64,000 nucleotides of DNA from Brevibacillus reuszeri. Lineage in GTDB: Bacteria; Bacillota; Bacilli; Brevibacillales; Brevibacillaceae. The translations under genes were made by a program, and so were the position numbers. The stretch spans positions 24,496-88,495 of the forward strand of contig NZ_BEXF01000027.1 of assembly GCF_002897295.1 (NCBI RefSeq), given 5' to 3'. Of the stretch, positions 52,124 to 61,136 are shown one piece after another. Under the pieces are notes generated by a model, which saw only the letters and a program-made list of their open reading frames with translations, was not told the origin of the DNA and ran no database searches. The stretch's first letter is position 1. Every line of letters begins with the position of its first letter.

Positions 52124-52654
52124 TCATAGATCATTCATAAGACCTATGACTTTTTTGGCTAACTCCTGATCAATTGGGAAGCTTGCTTTATACTTTTCCA
52201 TTAACGGCTTAATGTCAGTAAAAAATTGTCGTCCCGCCTTTGCTTGCTGATCCATAATATCGATAACTTCAGCATTGTTAACTGGTACATCATTCACCAC
52301 AGTATCATACATCATTCCAATTGATTTTGACGCTGTACTTACCAACGTAGCAAATTGTTCATGTGCTGCACGAAAATCGTCATGCGGCAGGGCTATCATT
52401 TGAAAATCAATGTATATCTTTTGTGACCGTTCGTTAAAGTCTGTCATCTTCGTAATTGCTTCTTCATCACTCACTTCATCTGCATTTTCAAGCATTTCAT
52501 TGAACTCTAAACCTAGCTGCATTTGCCTGTTGAGAATACCTGCGAGTTTATCCATGTACTCTTGTACCTTAACAACATCCTGCGAGCTTACGCAGCCCGT
52601 TATAGCCAAAGAGAGGATAAGCACAAACAGGAATATACTTTTTCTAAGATTCAC
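52124..52654 (-). CDS. Putative lipoprotein
   Basis: A 176-residue protein with a lipobox: VNLRKSIFLFVLILSLAITGC, lipidated at Cys near residue 21. The mature part is helical and acidic (EYMDKLAGILNRQMQLGLEFNEMLENADEVSD) and shows no known family motif. The GTG start has AGGAGG seven to eight bases before it, better than the ATG 15 codons upstream. It could be anchored on the outer face of the membrane. Confidence 0.75.
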   Translation of the reverse strand: MNLRKSIFLFVLILSLAITGCVSSQDVVKVQEYMDKLAGILNRQMQLGLEFNEMLENADEVSDEEAITKMTDFNERSQKIYIDFQMIALPHDDFRAAHEQFATLVSTASKSIGMMYDTVVNDVPVNNAEVIDIMDQQAKAGRQFFTDIKPLMEKYKASFPIDQELAKKVIGLMNDL

Positions 52655-52810
52655 AATGTAATCCTCCTGATAATCAATTCGCATGCCACGATTATTCAAT
52701 ATTTATATGATATAGGAAAGATTACCATTTTAACAGCCGTATACTTCTTCATTCACCCTTTGTACTTGTATAAAGGTAACCGTTGGTCAAAGCAGCACCT
52801 AATAAAAACA

Positions 52811-52838
52811 AAAAAGCCTTGATATATCAAGGCTTTTT
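52811..52838 (-). terminator. Terminator after tRNA-Arg
   Basis: AAAAAGCCTTGATATATCAAGGCTTTTT is a perfect palindrome just after the tRNA 3' end. Confidence 0.88.
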
Positions 52839-52844
52839 CATCGA

Positions 52845-52921
52845 TGGCGTCCCCGAGAGGATTCGAACCTCCGACCTACAGTTTAGGAAACTGACGCTCT
52901 ATCCTGCTGAGCTACGGGGAC
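52845..52921 (-). tRNA. tRNA-Arg (anticodon CCU)
   Basis: A 77-base tRNA on the minus strand beginning GTCCCCGTAGCTCAGCAGG. The anticodon loop TTCCTAA gives CCU (Arg, AGG). The T-loop GGTTCGAATCC and an encoded CCA end are present. Confidence 0.93.
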
Positions 52922-53022
52922 ATTGTTTTCTACATCCTCCATTATAAAAACAATCCAGCCATTTGGCAAATGAAGGACTAGGGTACAATAGCCCCTAGTC
53001 CTCGTTTTTGATCGATTTCAAT

Positions 53023-54312
53023 TTAGTTATGCGCGAACTGTTCTTCCTCAGTCGAGCCAGTCAGTGCGGTCGTGGAGGATTTTCCACCGGAAATCACTTG
53101 TGCTACCTCGTCAAAATAACCTGTTCCTACCTCGCGCTGGTGGCGAGTAGCGGTGTAGCCATGTACCTCGCTACCAAACTCAGCTTGCTGCAATTCGGAG
53201 TAGGCAGCCATTCCGCGATCACGGTAACCACGCGCCAGCTCGAACATGCTGTAGTTGAGGGAATGGAAACCTGCGAGCGTAACAAATTGGAATTTGTAGC
53301 CCATTTCGCCCAGCTCCTCCTGGAAGCGAGCGATCGATTCTTCATCGAGCTTTTTCTTCCAGTTAAAGGACGGCGAGCAGTTGTAAGCCAACAGCTTACC
53401 TGGGAATTTCTCATGAATAGCCTCTGCAAAACGACGTGCTTCCTCCATGTTAGGCTCAGAGGTTTCGCACCAGATCAGGTCCGCGTACGGTGCATAAGCC
53501 AGACCGCGTGCGATTGCTGCATCCAGTCCACCCTTTAGGCGGAAGAAGCCTTCTGCTGTACGTTCGCCAGTGAGGAACGGTTTATCCTGCTCATCGATGT
53601 CGCTCGTGATCAGGAAAGCACCATTCGCATCGGTACGCGCCACGATAATTGTTGGAACTCCCATCACATCCGCTGCAAAGCGAGCGGAGACCAGGTTGCG
53701 AACAGCTGCTTGGGTAGGAATTAATACTTTTCCACCCATATGACCGCATTTTTTCTCAGATGCCAGCTGATCTTCAAAGTGAACGCCTGCTGCGCCCGCT
53801 TCGATCATGCCTTTCATCAGCTCGAATACGTTCAGTGGTCCACCAAAGCCAGCTTCGGCGTCAGCCACAATCGGCGCGAACCAGTGCGTATCTGTACCAC
53901 CTTCAGATTGATCAATTTGATCTGCACGTTGAAAAGCTTGGTTAATACGTTTGACCACCTGTGGAACGCTGTTTGCCGGATAGAGGCTTTGATCGGGATA
54001 CATTTGACCAGATAGGTTCGCATCCGCTGCGACTTGCCAGCCACTCAAATAAATAGCTTTTAAACCTGCTTTTACTTGCTGAATCGCCTGATTCCCGGTC
54101 AAAGCACCCAACGCTTTAATATGGTGCTCGGTATGCAACAGGTTCCACAAGCGCTCTGCACCCAGACGAGCCAATGTATGTTCGATCTGAACAGATCCAC
54201 GCAGACGTACAACATCCTCTGCGGTATAAGTACGGGTAATTCCTTTAAAGCGCTCGCCTTGCCAGATTTGTTCTAATTGTTGAATCGCTTCCTGCTTGTT
54301 TTGTTTGCTCAT
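53023..54312 (-). CDS. aceA: Isocitrate lyase
   Basis: A 429-residue enzyme splitting isocitrate to glyoxylate and succinate. The catalytic loop KKCGHMGGKVLIPT near 189, WCETSEP and NCSPSFNWKK are intact. Start at MSKQNKQ, after GTGGGGGAAACGAAA. It follows aceB by 24 bases, so both form the glyoxylate shunt operon for growth on acetate or fatty acids. Confidence 0.95.
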   Translation of the reverse strand: MSKQNKQEAIQQLEQIWQGERFKGITRTYTAEDVVRLRGSVQIEHTLARLGAERLWNLLHTEHHIKALGALTGNQAIQQVKAGLKAIYLSGWQVAADANLSGQMYPDQSLYPANSVPQVVKRINQAFQRADQIDQSEGGTDTHWFAPIVADAEAGFGGPLNVFELMKGMIEAGAAGVHFEDQLASEKKCGHMGGKVLIPTQAAVRNLVSARFAADVMGVPTIIVARTDANGAFLITSDIDEQDKPFLTGERTAEGFFRLKGGLDAAIARGLAYAPYADLIWCETSEPNMEEARRFAEAIHEKFPGKLLAYNCSPSFNWKKKLDEESIARFQEELGEMGYKFQFVTLAGFHSLNYSMFELARGYRDRGMAAYSELQQAEFGSEVHGYTATRHQREVGTGYFDEVAQVISGGKSSTTALTGSTEEEQFAHN

Positions 54313-54336
54313 TTTCGTTTCCCCCACCCTATTTTT

Positions 54337-55944
54337 TTATAGATAGCGATAGCCCGGTACGGTCAAGAAATCCTCAAACTCATCTTCTGTGACCAGTTGC
54401 AAGAAAAGCTCTCCCGCTGCTTGGAGCTTGCTTGTTTCATACCGCTCCTGACCCATCGCTTGTTTCAACGCCTGCAATTCCTCACTTAACCACTGCTTCA
54501 CCAGAGCCTCGGTAATCTTGCGTCCATCCTGCAAAACCCCACGACGATGGCGAATCCATTGCCATACTTGAGCACGGGAAATTTCTGCGGTAGCAGCATC
54601 CTCCATCAGGTTATGGATCGGAACAGCCCCCATCCCGCGCATCCATGCTTCGATATACTGCAAGCCTACGCTGATGTTGGTACGTACGCCTTCTTCTGTA
54701 ATGACACCTTCAGGCACTGCCAACAAATCCTTGGCTTCTACCTGTACGTCTTCGCGTTTGTACCAGATTTGGTTAGGCTCCCGCATCAAACGATTGAAAA
54801 CTTCCATCGCGACAGGTACCAAGCCAGGGTGAGCTACCCAAGTACCGTCATGCCCGTCATAGGCTTCACGTTCTTTGTCAGCACGTACTTTGGCGATAGC
54901 TTCCTCGTTTTTCACCGGGTCGTTTTTGACAGGAATCTGGGCAGCCATCCCGCCGATGCATGGTGCTTGGCGTTTGTGACATGTCTTTACCGCCAGCGTC
55001 GTATATGCCCGCATGAACGGAACTGTCATCGTCACTTGTGCTCGATCAGGAGTGATGACATCGGCCTGATTCCGCAGCTTTTTAATGTAGCTGAAAATGT
55101 AATCCCAGCGACCACAATTGAGTCCGGCACTATGCTCGCGCAGCTCATACAAAATCTCATCCATTTCAAATGCAGCCAAAATGGTTTCGATTAGTACAGT
55201 TGCCCGAATCGTACCACGCGGGATATTTAATTCATCCTGTGCGAAAAGGAATACGTCATTCCATAGCCGAGCTTCCAGATGACTTTCCAGCTTTGGCAGG
55301 TAAAAATACGGAGCTGTCTGGTTCGCGAGCAGTGCCTGCACATTGTGGTAAAAATAGAGTCCGAAGTCTACCAAGCTTCCGGAGATCGGCTTCTGGTCAA
55401 GAAGAATATGTTTTTCATCGAGATGCCAGCCGCGCGGGCGAACAACAAGAACGGCTGTCTTGTCATTGAGCGCGTACTTTTTCCCTTCAGGGCTGGTAAA
55501 GGAAATATTGCGTCTTACCGCATCCTTCATATTGATCTGCCCTTGGATTGTGTTATCCCACGTAGGTGAATTGGCATCCTCAAAGTCTGCCATGAAAAGG
55601 CGCGCACCTGAGTTCAGCGCATTGATTACCATTTTGCGGTCGCCAGAAGGACCAGTAATCTCTACACGTCTGTCTTGCAAGTCGATAGGGAGGGGAGCGA
55701 CTGTCCAATCCCCATTGCGAATCTCTGCTGTTTCCGGTAAAAAGTCTGGCAGCTGCCCGGCATCAATTTGTAGCTGTCGTTCCTGACGCTTCGCGAGCAA
55801 TTCCTGTCTTTTGTCACCGAATCTTTGCTCCAGCTTAATCACGAATTGAATTGCTTCTGGTGTAAGTATCTCACTGTATCCGGAGCGCATTTCGCCAGCG
55901 ATGTGTATCTCCAGCGGATGTGAATTAGTTGGCATGGTAGTCAA
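54337..55944 (-). CDS. aceB: Malate synthase A
   Basis: A 535-residue malate synthase A joining glyoxylate and acetyl-CoA. Signature parts are LFMADFEDANSPTWDN, VVRPRGWHLDEKH, ATVLIETILAAFEMDEILYELREHSAGLNCGRWDYIFSYIK and DGTWVAHPGLVP. I chose the TTG start at 55944, which has GGGAGG ten bases before; an ATG three codons later is the alternative. It leads the aceBA operon. Confidence 0.94.
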   Translation of the reverse strand: MTTMPTNSHPLEIHIAGEMRSGYSEILTPEAIQFVIKLEQRFGDKRQELLAKRQERQLQIDAGQLPDFLPETAEIRNGDWTVAPLPIDLQDRRVEITGPSGDRKMVINALNSGARLFMADFEDANSPTWDNTIQGQINMKDAVRRNISFTSPEGKKYALNDKTAVLVVRPRGWHLDEKHILLDQKPISGSLVDFGLYFYHNVQALLANQTAPYFYLPKLESHLEARLWNDVFLFAQDELNIPRGTIRATVLIETILAAFEMDEILYELREHSAGLNCGRWDYIFSYIKKLRNQADVITPDRAQVTMTVPFMRAYTTLAVKTCHKRQAPCIGGMAAQIPVKNDPVKNEEAIAKVRADKEREAYDGHDGTWVAHPGLVPVAMEVFNRLMREPNQIWYKREDVQVEAKDLLAVPEGVITEEGVRTNISVGLQYIEAWMRGMGAVPIHNLMEDAATAEISRAQVWQWIRHRRGVLQDGRKITEALVKQWLSEELQALKQAMGQERYETSKLQAAGELFLQLVTEDEFEDFLTVPGYRYL

Positions 55945-55973
55945 AGCAGTTCATCCTCCCTGAGCACGGACGC

Positions 55974-56018
55974 ATTATTATGGTACAGATGTTAAATTGA
56001 TAAATTATTATAGTACAG
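55974..56018. promoter_or_regulatory. Direct repeat in front of aceB
   Basis: ATTATTATGGTACAG (55974-55988) and ATTATTATAGTACAG (56004-56018) differ by one base and start 30 bases apart. On the minus strand each contains a TATAAT-like core, so they may be a doubled -10 region or a regulator site. Confidence 0.5.
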
Positions 56019-56038
56019 CAGGGGCAAAAAAAATGGTA

Positions 56039-56191
56039 TTACTCTTGATACCCGCTGCCACTGCAATGGCTGCAGCTGACATGTCCATCCCCCAAGCAAT
56101 TATGGCAAGCCGACCCGTTGTCATCGTGACCAACGCCTCCACATCTTGGGCAATTTTGTTCGCCGTTTCCTTCACACCGGTAGCAGTCCAT
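56039..56191 (-). CDS. Small DnaJ-type zinc-finger protein
   Basis: A 50-residue gene read directly from the bases. MDCYRCEGNGEQNCPRCGGV continues with CHNCLGDGHVSCSHCSGSGYQE: four CxxC pairs, three of them followed by the GxG of DnaJ cysteine-rich domains, enough for two zinc ions. GGAGGG lies seven bases before the chosen ATG (56191). Such short CxxCxGxG proteins are common in spore formers but their role is unclear. Confidence 0.8.
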   Translation of the reverse strand: MDCYRCEGNGEQNCPRCGGVGHDDNGSACHNCLGDGHVSCSHCSGSGYQE

Positions 56192-56364
56192 TTCCATTCC
56201 CTCCATGTCTGTATTAAAACAATTTTCTTAAGATTTGTTTTTATTATATAACAGCTATTGATACAGTGCAACACAATTTTTAAAAAATTCACTCTGTATT
56301 AGAACACAAAAAAAACAACCCTTGTTCCTTTAATAGGATCAAGAGCTGTCTACACATTCTTTGA

Positions 56365-57648
56365 TTATTGTTTTGGAGCGACTTTTTCCACTCCACCCAT
56401 GTATGGACGAAGCACTTCTGGAATGACAATGGTTCCATCAGCTTCTTGGTAGTTTTCCAAGATCGCTGCTACTGTGCGGCCAATCGCAAGTCCCGAACCG
56501 TTCAGTGTATGCACGAATTCCGGCTTCGATTTCGTATCACGACGGAAGCGGATATTGGCACGACGCGCCTGGAAATCCTCGAAGTTCGAGCACGACGAAA
56601 TTTCCCGATACGTATTATTGCTTGGAATCCAAACTTCCAGGTCAAATTTTTTCGCAGCAGTGAAGCCGAGGTCACCTGTACACATGCTCAGCACACGGTA
56701 CGGCAAACCAAGCAGTTGAAGCACCTTCTCAGCGTTTTTGACCAGCTTATCCAGCTCATCATACGATTCTTCCGGTTTCACAAATTTGACCAACTCAACC
56801 TTGTTGAATTGGTGCTGACGGATTAATCCACGAGTATCGCGGCCAGCCGATCCCGCTTCCGAACGGAAACATGCGCTGTATGCGGCATAGTAGCGTGGCA
56901 AATCTGTTCCATCCATAATTTCGTCTCGATGCATATTCGTAACAGGAACCTCTGCTGTTGGAATCAGGAAATAGTCTGGTCCTTCCAGTTTAAAAGCATC
57001 CTCTTCGAATTTTGGCAGTTGGCCCGTACCTGTCATGCTCGTACGGTTCACGATGTACGGAGGGATAACTTCCTCGTAGCCATGTTCGTTCGCATGCAAA
57101 TCCATCATGAAGTTCATGAGTGCACGCTCAAGACGCGCGCCCATTCCTTTATAAAATACAAAGCGGCTTCCAGTTACTTTCGAAGCTGTTTCAAAATCGA
57201 GAATTCCTGCCTGGCTTGCCAAATCCCAGTGAGGCTTTGTCTCGAAATCAAAGTTGCGAGGCTCTCCCCACGTCCAGGCTACCACGTTATCGTCTTCTGA
57301 TGTTCCGACTGGTGTGCTCTCATGCGGGAGGTTAGGCAGGCTCAGCAAAATGTATTCCTGCTGCTCATCCAGCTGGCGGAGCACCTCATCAAGAGCCTTG
57401 ATGCGCTCGTTAACCTCTTTCATTTCAGCGATCAGGTGGTCTGCGTTTTCTTTGTTGCGCTTCATCACTGCTACCTGTTCAGATACAGTGTTGCGTTTAT
57501 TTTTCAGTGCATCTGCTTCCTGAATAACCTGACGTCTTTTTTCATCTACTTCTGCAAATTGATCCAGTGCAGAAATATCTTCGTTGCGGTGCTCTAAACG
57601 ACGTCTTACTTCTTCCAGGTCTTGGCGTAACACTTTTACGTCCAACAT
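56365..57648 (-). CDS. serS: Seryl-tRNA synthetase
   Basis: A 427-residue class II synthetase from MLDVKVLRQDLEEVRRRLEH, preceded by GGAGGGATTTACCA. The N-terminal long antiparallel coiled coil (about 30-100) binds the tRNA-Ser variable arm. Motif 2 (YYAAYSACFRSEAGSAGRDTRGLIRQHQFNKVE) and motif 3 (NGSGLAIGRTVAAILEN) are complete. A T-box riboswitch lies directly upstream. Confidence 0.95.
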   Translation of the reverse strand: MLDVKVLRQDLEEVRRRLEHRNEDISALDQFAEVDEKRRQVIQEADALKNKRNTVSEQVAVMKRNKENADHLIAEMKEVNERIKALDEVLRQLDEQQEYILLSLPNLPHESTPVGTSEDDNVVAWTWGEPRNFDFETKPHWDLASQAGILDFETASKVTGSRFVFYKGMGARLERALMNFMMDLHANEHGYEEVIPPYIVNRTSMTGTGQLPKFEEDAFKLEGPDYFLIPTAEVPVTNMHRDEIMDGTDLPRYYAAYSACFRSEAGSAGRDTRGLIRQHQFNKVELVKFVKPEESYDELDKLVKNAEKVLQLLGLPYRVLSMCTGDLGFTAAKKFDLEVWIPSNNTYREISSCSNFEDFQARRANIRFRRDTKSKPEFVHTLNGSGLAIGRTVAAILENYQEADGTIVIPEVLRPYMGGVEKVAPKQ

Positions 57649-57671
57649 TGGTAAATCCCTCCGAATCTCTA

Positions 57672-57930
57672 GTAATAACAACAAAAAACACCCGTCCCCT
57701 GGTAAGGGACGAGTGTTGTATACCCGCGTTGCCACCCTCGTTGATACATGCACATCAAATCTTTGTGCATCTATCCACTCTTCCGCCATAACGGGACGGG
57801 ACCGGACAAAGTTATTTCCTTTGTCACTCCGAGATGGATTCCTCCGCACACCGGATCGGTTTGCACCTACCACCGACTCTCTAGGCCAGGCTCTTGCGAA
57901 GTACTTGTTCTCATCAGCGTATTGTCTACC
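57672..57930 (-). promoter_or_regulatory. T-box riboswitch (Ser) controlling serS
   Basis: The minus-strand leader contains the T-box AGGGTGGCAACGCGGG and a terminator ACACTCGTCCC...GGGACGGGTGT followed by six T. Upstream lies a stem I with the AGTAC and GAATCCA parts; the best specifier is UCC (Ser) followed by A. Uncharged tRNA-Ser would stabilise the antiterminator and switch on serS. The 5' boundary is approximate. Confidence 0.9.
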
Positions 57931-58062
57931 TATATGATTACTTCTATTGTTAACTGTACTACAGGTTCTATACTTGTGTAAAGGGCGGCTACCCATAATC
58001 TTCCTAAAGGAAAAAATCGACATCTCATCGATGCCGATCCTCTCCTTGCTGCTTACTTATTG

Positions 58063-58638
58063 TTAACTTCGGTACTCCTTCACCATATCGAGGAAAAACT
58101 TATGGAGCCTCGTGTCTTCAGTTAATTCAGGGTGAAAGGCTGCCGCAAGATAATGACCGTTTCTCGCTACTACGATTTTGTCTTCGTATTTTGCCAAAAC
58201 CTGACCACTTTCTCCTACTTCCATAATATATGGGGCACGAATGAAAACGGCTGGATAATCAGCTGCGACTCCCGCAACCGGCATGTGGACTTCAAAGCTT
58301 TCTTTTTGGCGTCCAAAGGCATTACGCTCCACTTTGATATCCATGAGTCCAAGATGGTAATCGTCTTGACCATTGATCTGTTTCGCCAGAAGAATGGCTC
58401 CTGCACATGTCCCAAAGATCGGCTTTTTCTCTTCGCCAAATTGACGAATGGCTTCCATGAAACCGTACTTGTGCATCAGCTTGCTAATCGTAGTGCTTTC
58501 ACCGCCTGGGATTACCAAGCCGTCCAGGTCATATAATTCTTCTACTTTTTTAACGGAAACCGCTACAGCTCCTGCCTCTTCCAGCATTCGCAGGTGTTCT
58601 GCTACAGCTCCTTGCAGAGCGAGGACACCGATTTTCAT
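58063..58638 (-). CDS. pdxT: Pyridoxal 5'-phosphate synthase glutaminase subunit
   Basis: A 191-residue class I glutamine amidotransferase: GVLALQGAVAEH, GGESTTISKL, nucleophile Cys in FGTCAGAILLAK near 79 and the His in AAFHPEL near 170. It delivers ammonia to PdxS to make vitamin B6 (PLP). Start MKIGVLALQG, with AAGGTGAG before it. Confidence 0.95.
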   Translation of the reverse strand: MKIGVLALQGAVAEHLRMLEEAGAVAVSVKKVEELYDLDGLVIPGGESTTISKLMHKYGFMEAIRQFGEEKKPIFGTCAGAILLAKQINGQDDYHLGLMDIKVERNAFGRQKESFEVHMPVAGVAADYPAVFIRAPYIMEVGESGQVLAKYEDKIVVARNGHYLAAAFHPELTEDTRLHKFFLDMVKEYRS

Positions 58639-58648
58639 GTGGCTCACC

Positions 58649-59533
58649 TTACCAGCCGCGCTCTTGCATGCGATCTGCTTCGCGGATTTTGGAGATTTCG
58701 AGACCTGGCATTGCCGTACCCAAGCCTTTGGATACACGTGCAATCAGTTCGTAATCGGTATAGTGAGTAGTAGCTTCAACAATTGCCCGAGCAAATTTCT
58801 CTGGATTTTCCGATTTGAAAATACCGGAGCCTACAAACACGCCATCCGAACCAAGCTGCATCATCAGGGCAGCATCCGCAGGTGTTGCCACACCACCAGC
58901 TGCGAAGTTAACTACCGGCAGCTTGCCTGTTTTATGAACTTCTTCCAGAAGCTCGTAAGGAGCACCCAAATTTTTTGCTTCTGCCATTAACTCATCGTAG
59001 GACATTGCCTGTACCTTACGGATTTGGCTCATCATGGTGCGTATATGACGAACTGCCTCTACAATGTTTCCTGTACCCGGCTCTCCCTTTGTACGGATCA
59101 TGGATGCACCTTCGCCGATACGACGCAGTGCCTCTCCCAGATCACGAGCGCCACATACAAACGGTACAGTGAACTCTTTTTTATTTATATGGTACAAATC
59201 GTCTGCTGGGGTCAAAACTTCGCTCTCATCGAGGTAGTCCACACCGAGAGACTCCAGAACACGCGCTTCTACAAAGTGACCAATACGAGCTTTTGCCATA
59301 ACAGGGATGGAAACTGCTTTCAATACGTCTTCCACAATACCCAGATCAGCCATACGTGCTACTCCACCTGCTGCACGAATGTCAGAGGGGACACGCTCAA
59401 GTGCCATTACAGCAACAGCACCTGCCGCTTCAGCAATTTTCGCTTGCTCTGCATTCACGACGTCCATGATGACGCCGCCTTTTTGCATTTCAGCCATACC
59501 TTTTTTTACGCGAGACGTTCCTACTTGTACCAT
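58649..59533 (-). CDS. pdxS: Pyridoxal 5'-phosphate synthase subunit PdxS
   Basis: A 294-residue (beta-alpha)8 protein. GVIMDVVNAEQAKIAEAAGAVAVMALERVPSDIRAAGGVARM is the diagnostic SOR/SNZ block; GASMIRTKGEPGTGN holds the lysine that binds ribose 5-phosphate. It is ten bases upstream of pdxT. Confidence 0.96.
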   Translation of the reverse strand: MVQVGTSRVKKGMAEMQKGGVIMDVVNAEQAKIAEAAGAVAVMALERVPSDIRAAGGVARMADLGIVEDVLKAVSIPVMAKARIGHFVEARVLESLGVDYLDESEVLTPADDLYHINKKEFTVPFVCGARDLGEALRRIGEGASMIRTKGEPGTGNIVEAVRHIRTMMSQIRKVQAMSYDELMAEAKNLGAPYELLEEVHKTGKLPVVNFAAGGVATPADAALMMQLGSDGVFVGSGIFKSENPEKFARAIVEATTHYTDYELIARVSKGLGTAMPGLEISKIREADRMQERGW

Positions 59534-59641
59534 GAGATTTCCCCCTACCTCGTTGAAGTCGGAACCGGAACTGTTATGTGGTGTTATGGTTCCTTGTTAC
59601 CGACATTGTAAACCAAAGAGATGGGGGAAAACAACAGTTAT

Positions 59642-60949
59642 TTATTTTCCTGTTCCACTGCTGAACAGATCGCTGAAAAATTGGATGATGCTGCGGAAGA
59701 ATAAACGAATCCAACTGGCCTCTTCAACTTCCTGACTTGCTACTACATCTACTCCAGCTTTAGCCGCGTCCTCAGGCTGCAGGAATTCTGCATCCTTCCC
59801 GCCTTCTTCCTTGAGCACGAGTTTACCGATGACTTGGCCTTGTTTGATTGGGGCACTTAAATCTTGGAAGGTCACGCTTGGCGTAAACTTTACGTCGCTG
59901 CCGATTTTTGTCAGCATGTTTACTTCACTGCCTGTAACGGCTGGAACACTCAGTTCCACACCATTTTTTACAGCAGCTGTTTCAAATCCCTTGATCGGTG
60001 CATTTTTGTCCATTTGCTTGGTCATTTTGAAATTGCTGAAACCATAATCGAACAATTTTCTCGTCTCAGAAAAACGTTGAGTATCGCTTTCGGTATTCAT
60101 GACTACACTGATCAGGCGCATATCGCCGCGAACTGCTGTACCGGTAAAGCAATAGCCTGCTGCTTGCGTATAACCTGTTTTTAATCCATCTACGCCCTCG
60201 TAGTAGCTGATCAACCCAGGCAGCATCCAGTTGTAGCTTTTCTTGCTCCACTCTTTTGGAGTACCTGTGCGGAACGTAAAGCTTGGTTTTTTGGAGACTT
60301 CCAATGCTTCCGGGAAATCACGGATCAGAGCTCGTGCCAGAATAGCAGAATCGCGGGCAGACATGAGGTTTTCTACTTGATCGGTCTTAACAGAGTATGG
60401 TCCCAGCTCATTAGCTGGCAAACCTGTGGAAGTGACAAACGAGGTGTTTTTCATTCCGAAGTCTGCTGCCTTTTTGTTCATCATCTGAACAAAGTTGGCT
60501 TCGCTTCCTGCTACCTTTTCTGCTAGAAGTACCGTAGCATCATTGGCTGAAACGACTGCCATAGCTTCGTACAATTGTTTAACTGTAAACGATTCCCCTT
60601 TATTCAGGTAGACACCGGATGCATCCGAAATCTTTGCAATGTAGAATGCATAATCACTTACAGCTACAACATCATCCCAGCTGATTTTCTTTTGTTTGAC
60701 TGCTTCCTGCACCAGATATTCAGACATCATCTTACTCATGCTGGCTGGAGGTAGTGCTACGTCAGGGTTGTTGCTATAAATCACCTTACCAGTAGATGCC
60801 TCCACAAGAATGGCAGATTTCGCTACAAGCTGCAGATTGGCTTGCGGTGCGGTTTCTGCATTGGCTACAGTGCCTCCCATTGCTGTCGTAAACACAGCGA
60901 CAGAAAGGAACAGACCTGTCAATCTCTGTGTCCATGTCTTTCGTTTCAT
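59642..60949 (-). CDS. dacA: D-alanyl-D-alanine carboxypeptidase (PBP5, DacA)
   Basis: A 435-residue penicillin-binding protein: signal peptide to about residue 28 (...VANA), active Ser in PPASMSKMMSEYL, SxN in VSANDATVLLAEK and KTG in DGLKTGYTQAAGYC. The C-terminal beta-domain and an amphipathic helix (WIRLFFRSIIQFFSDLF) anchor it to the membrane. It trims pentapeptides in peptidoglycan. It lies between guaB and pdxS as in Bacillus. The ATG four codons into the longest frame is preferred. Confidence 0.94.
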   Translation of the reverse strand: MKRKTWTQRLTGLFLSVAVFTTAMGGTVANAETAPQANLQLVAKSAILVEASTGKVIYSNNPDVALPPASMSKMMSEYLVQEAVKQKKISWDDVVAVSDYAFYIAKISDASGVYLNKGESFTVKQLYEAMAVVSANDATVLLAEKVAGSEANFVQMMNKKAADFGMKNTSFVTSTGLPANELGPYSVKTDQVENLMSARDSAILARALIRDFPEALEVSKKPSFTFRTGTPKEWSKKSYNWMLPGLISYYEGVDGLKTGYTQAAGYCFTGTAVRGDMRLISVVMNTESDTQRFSETRKLFDYGFSNFKMTKQMDKNAPIKGFETAAVKNGVELSVPAVTGSEVNMLTKIGSDVKFTPSVTFQDLSAPIKQGQVIGKLVLKEEGGKDAEFLQPEDAAKAGVDVVASQEVEEASWIRLFFRSIIQFFSDLFSSGTGK

Positions 60950-61075
60950 GTATTCTCTCACTCTCCCATTTCTGTCGAATTTGTCTTAGTGAAACGTGCA
61001 CACCGCTTTAAGTTTACCATAGGTAGCAGGCCCGCTTGAAGCTTGTTTCCTCCCATTTCCATGTGTAAAACCCTA

Positions 61076-61113
61076 GTAAAAAACCCCTTTCTACGTAATC
61101 GAAAGGGGTTTTT
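61076..61113 (-). terminator. Terminator after guaB
   Basis: AAAAACCCCTTT and AAAGGGGTTTTT pair; the minus strand ends in a T run. Confidence 0.88.
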
Positions 61114-61136
61114 GGGACTATATGACTAATCGCTTT

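Noticed and set aside
56008..56292. 94-codon minus-strand frame before serS
   Set aside because: It overlaps the much more convincing CxxC-rich 50-residue gene in another frame and has no domain of its own.
57649..58023. 125-codon N-terminal extension of serS
   Set aside because: It is the translated T-box leader; family start and ribosome site place the real ATG at 57648.
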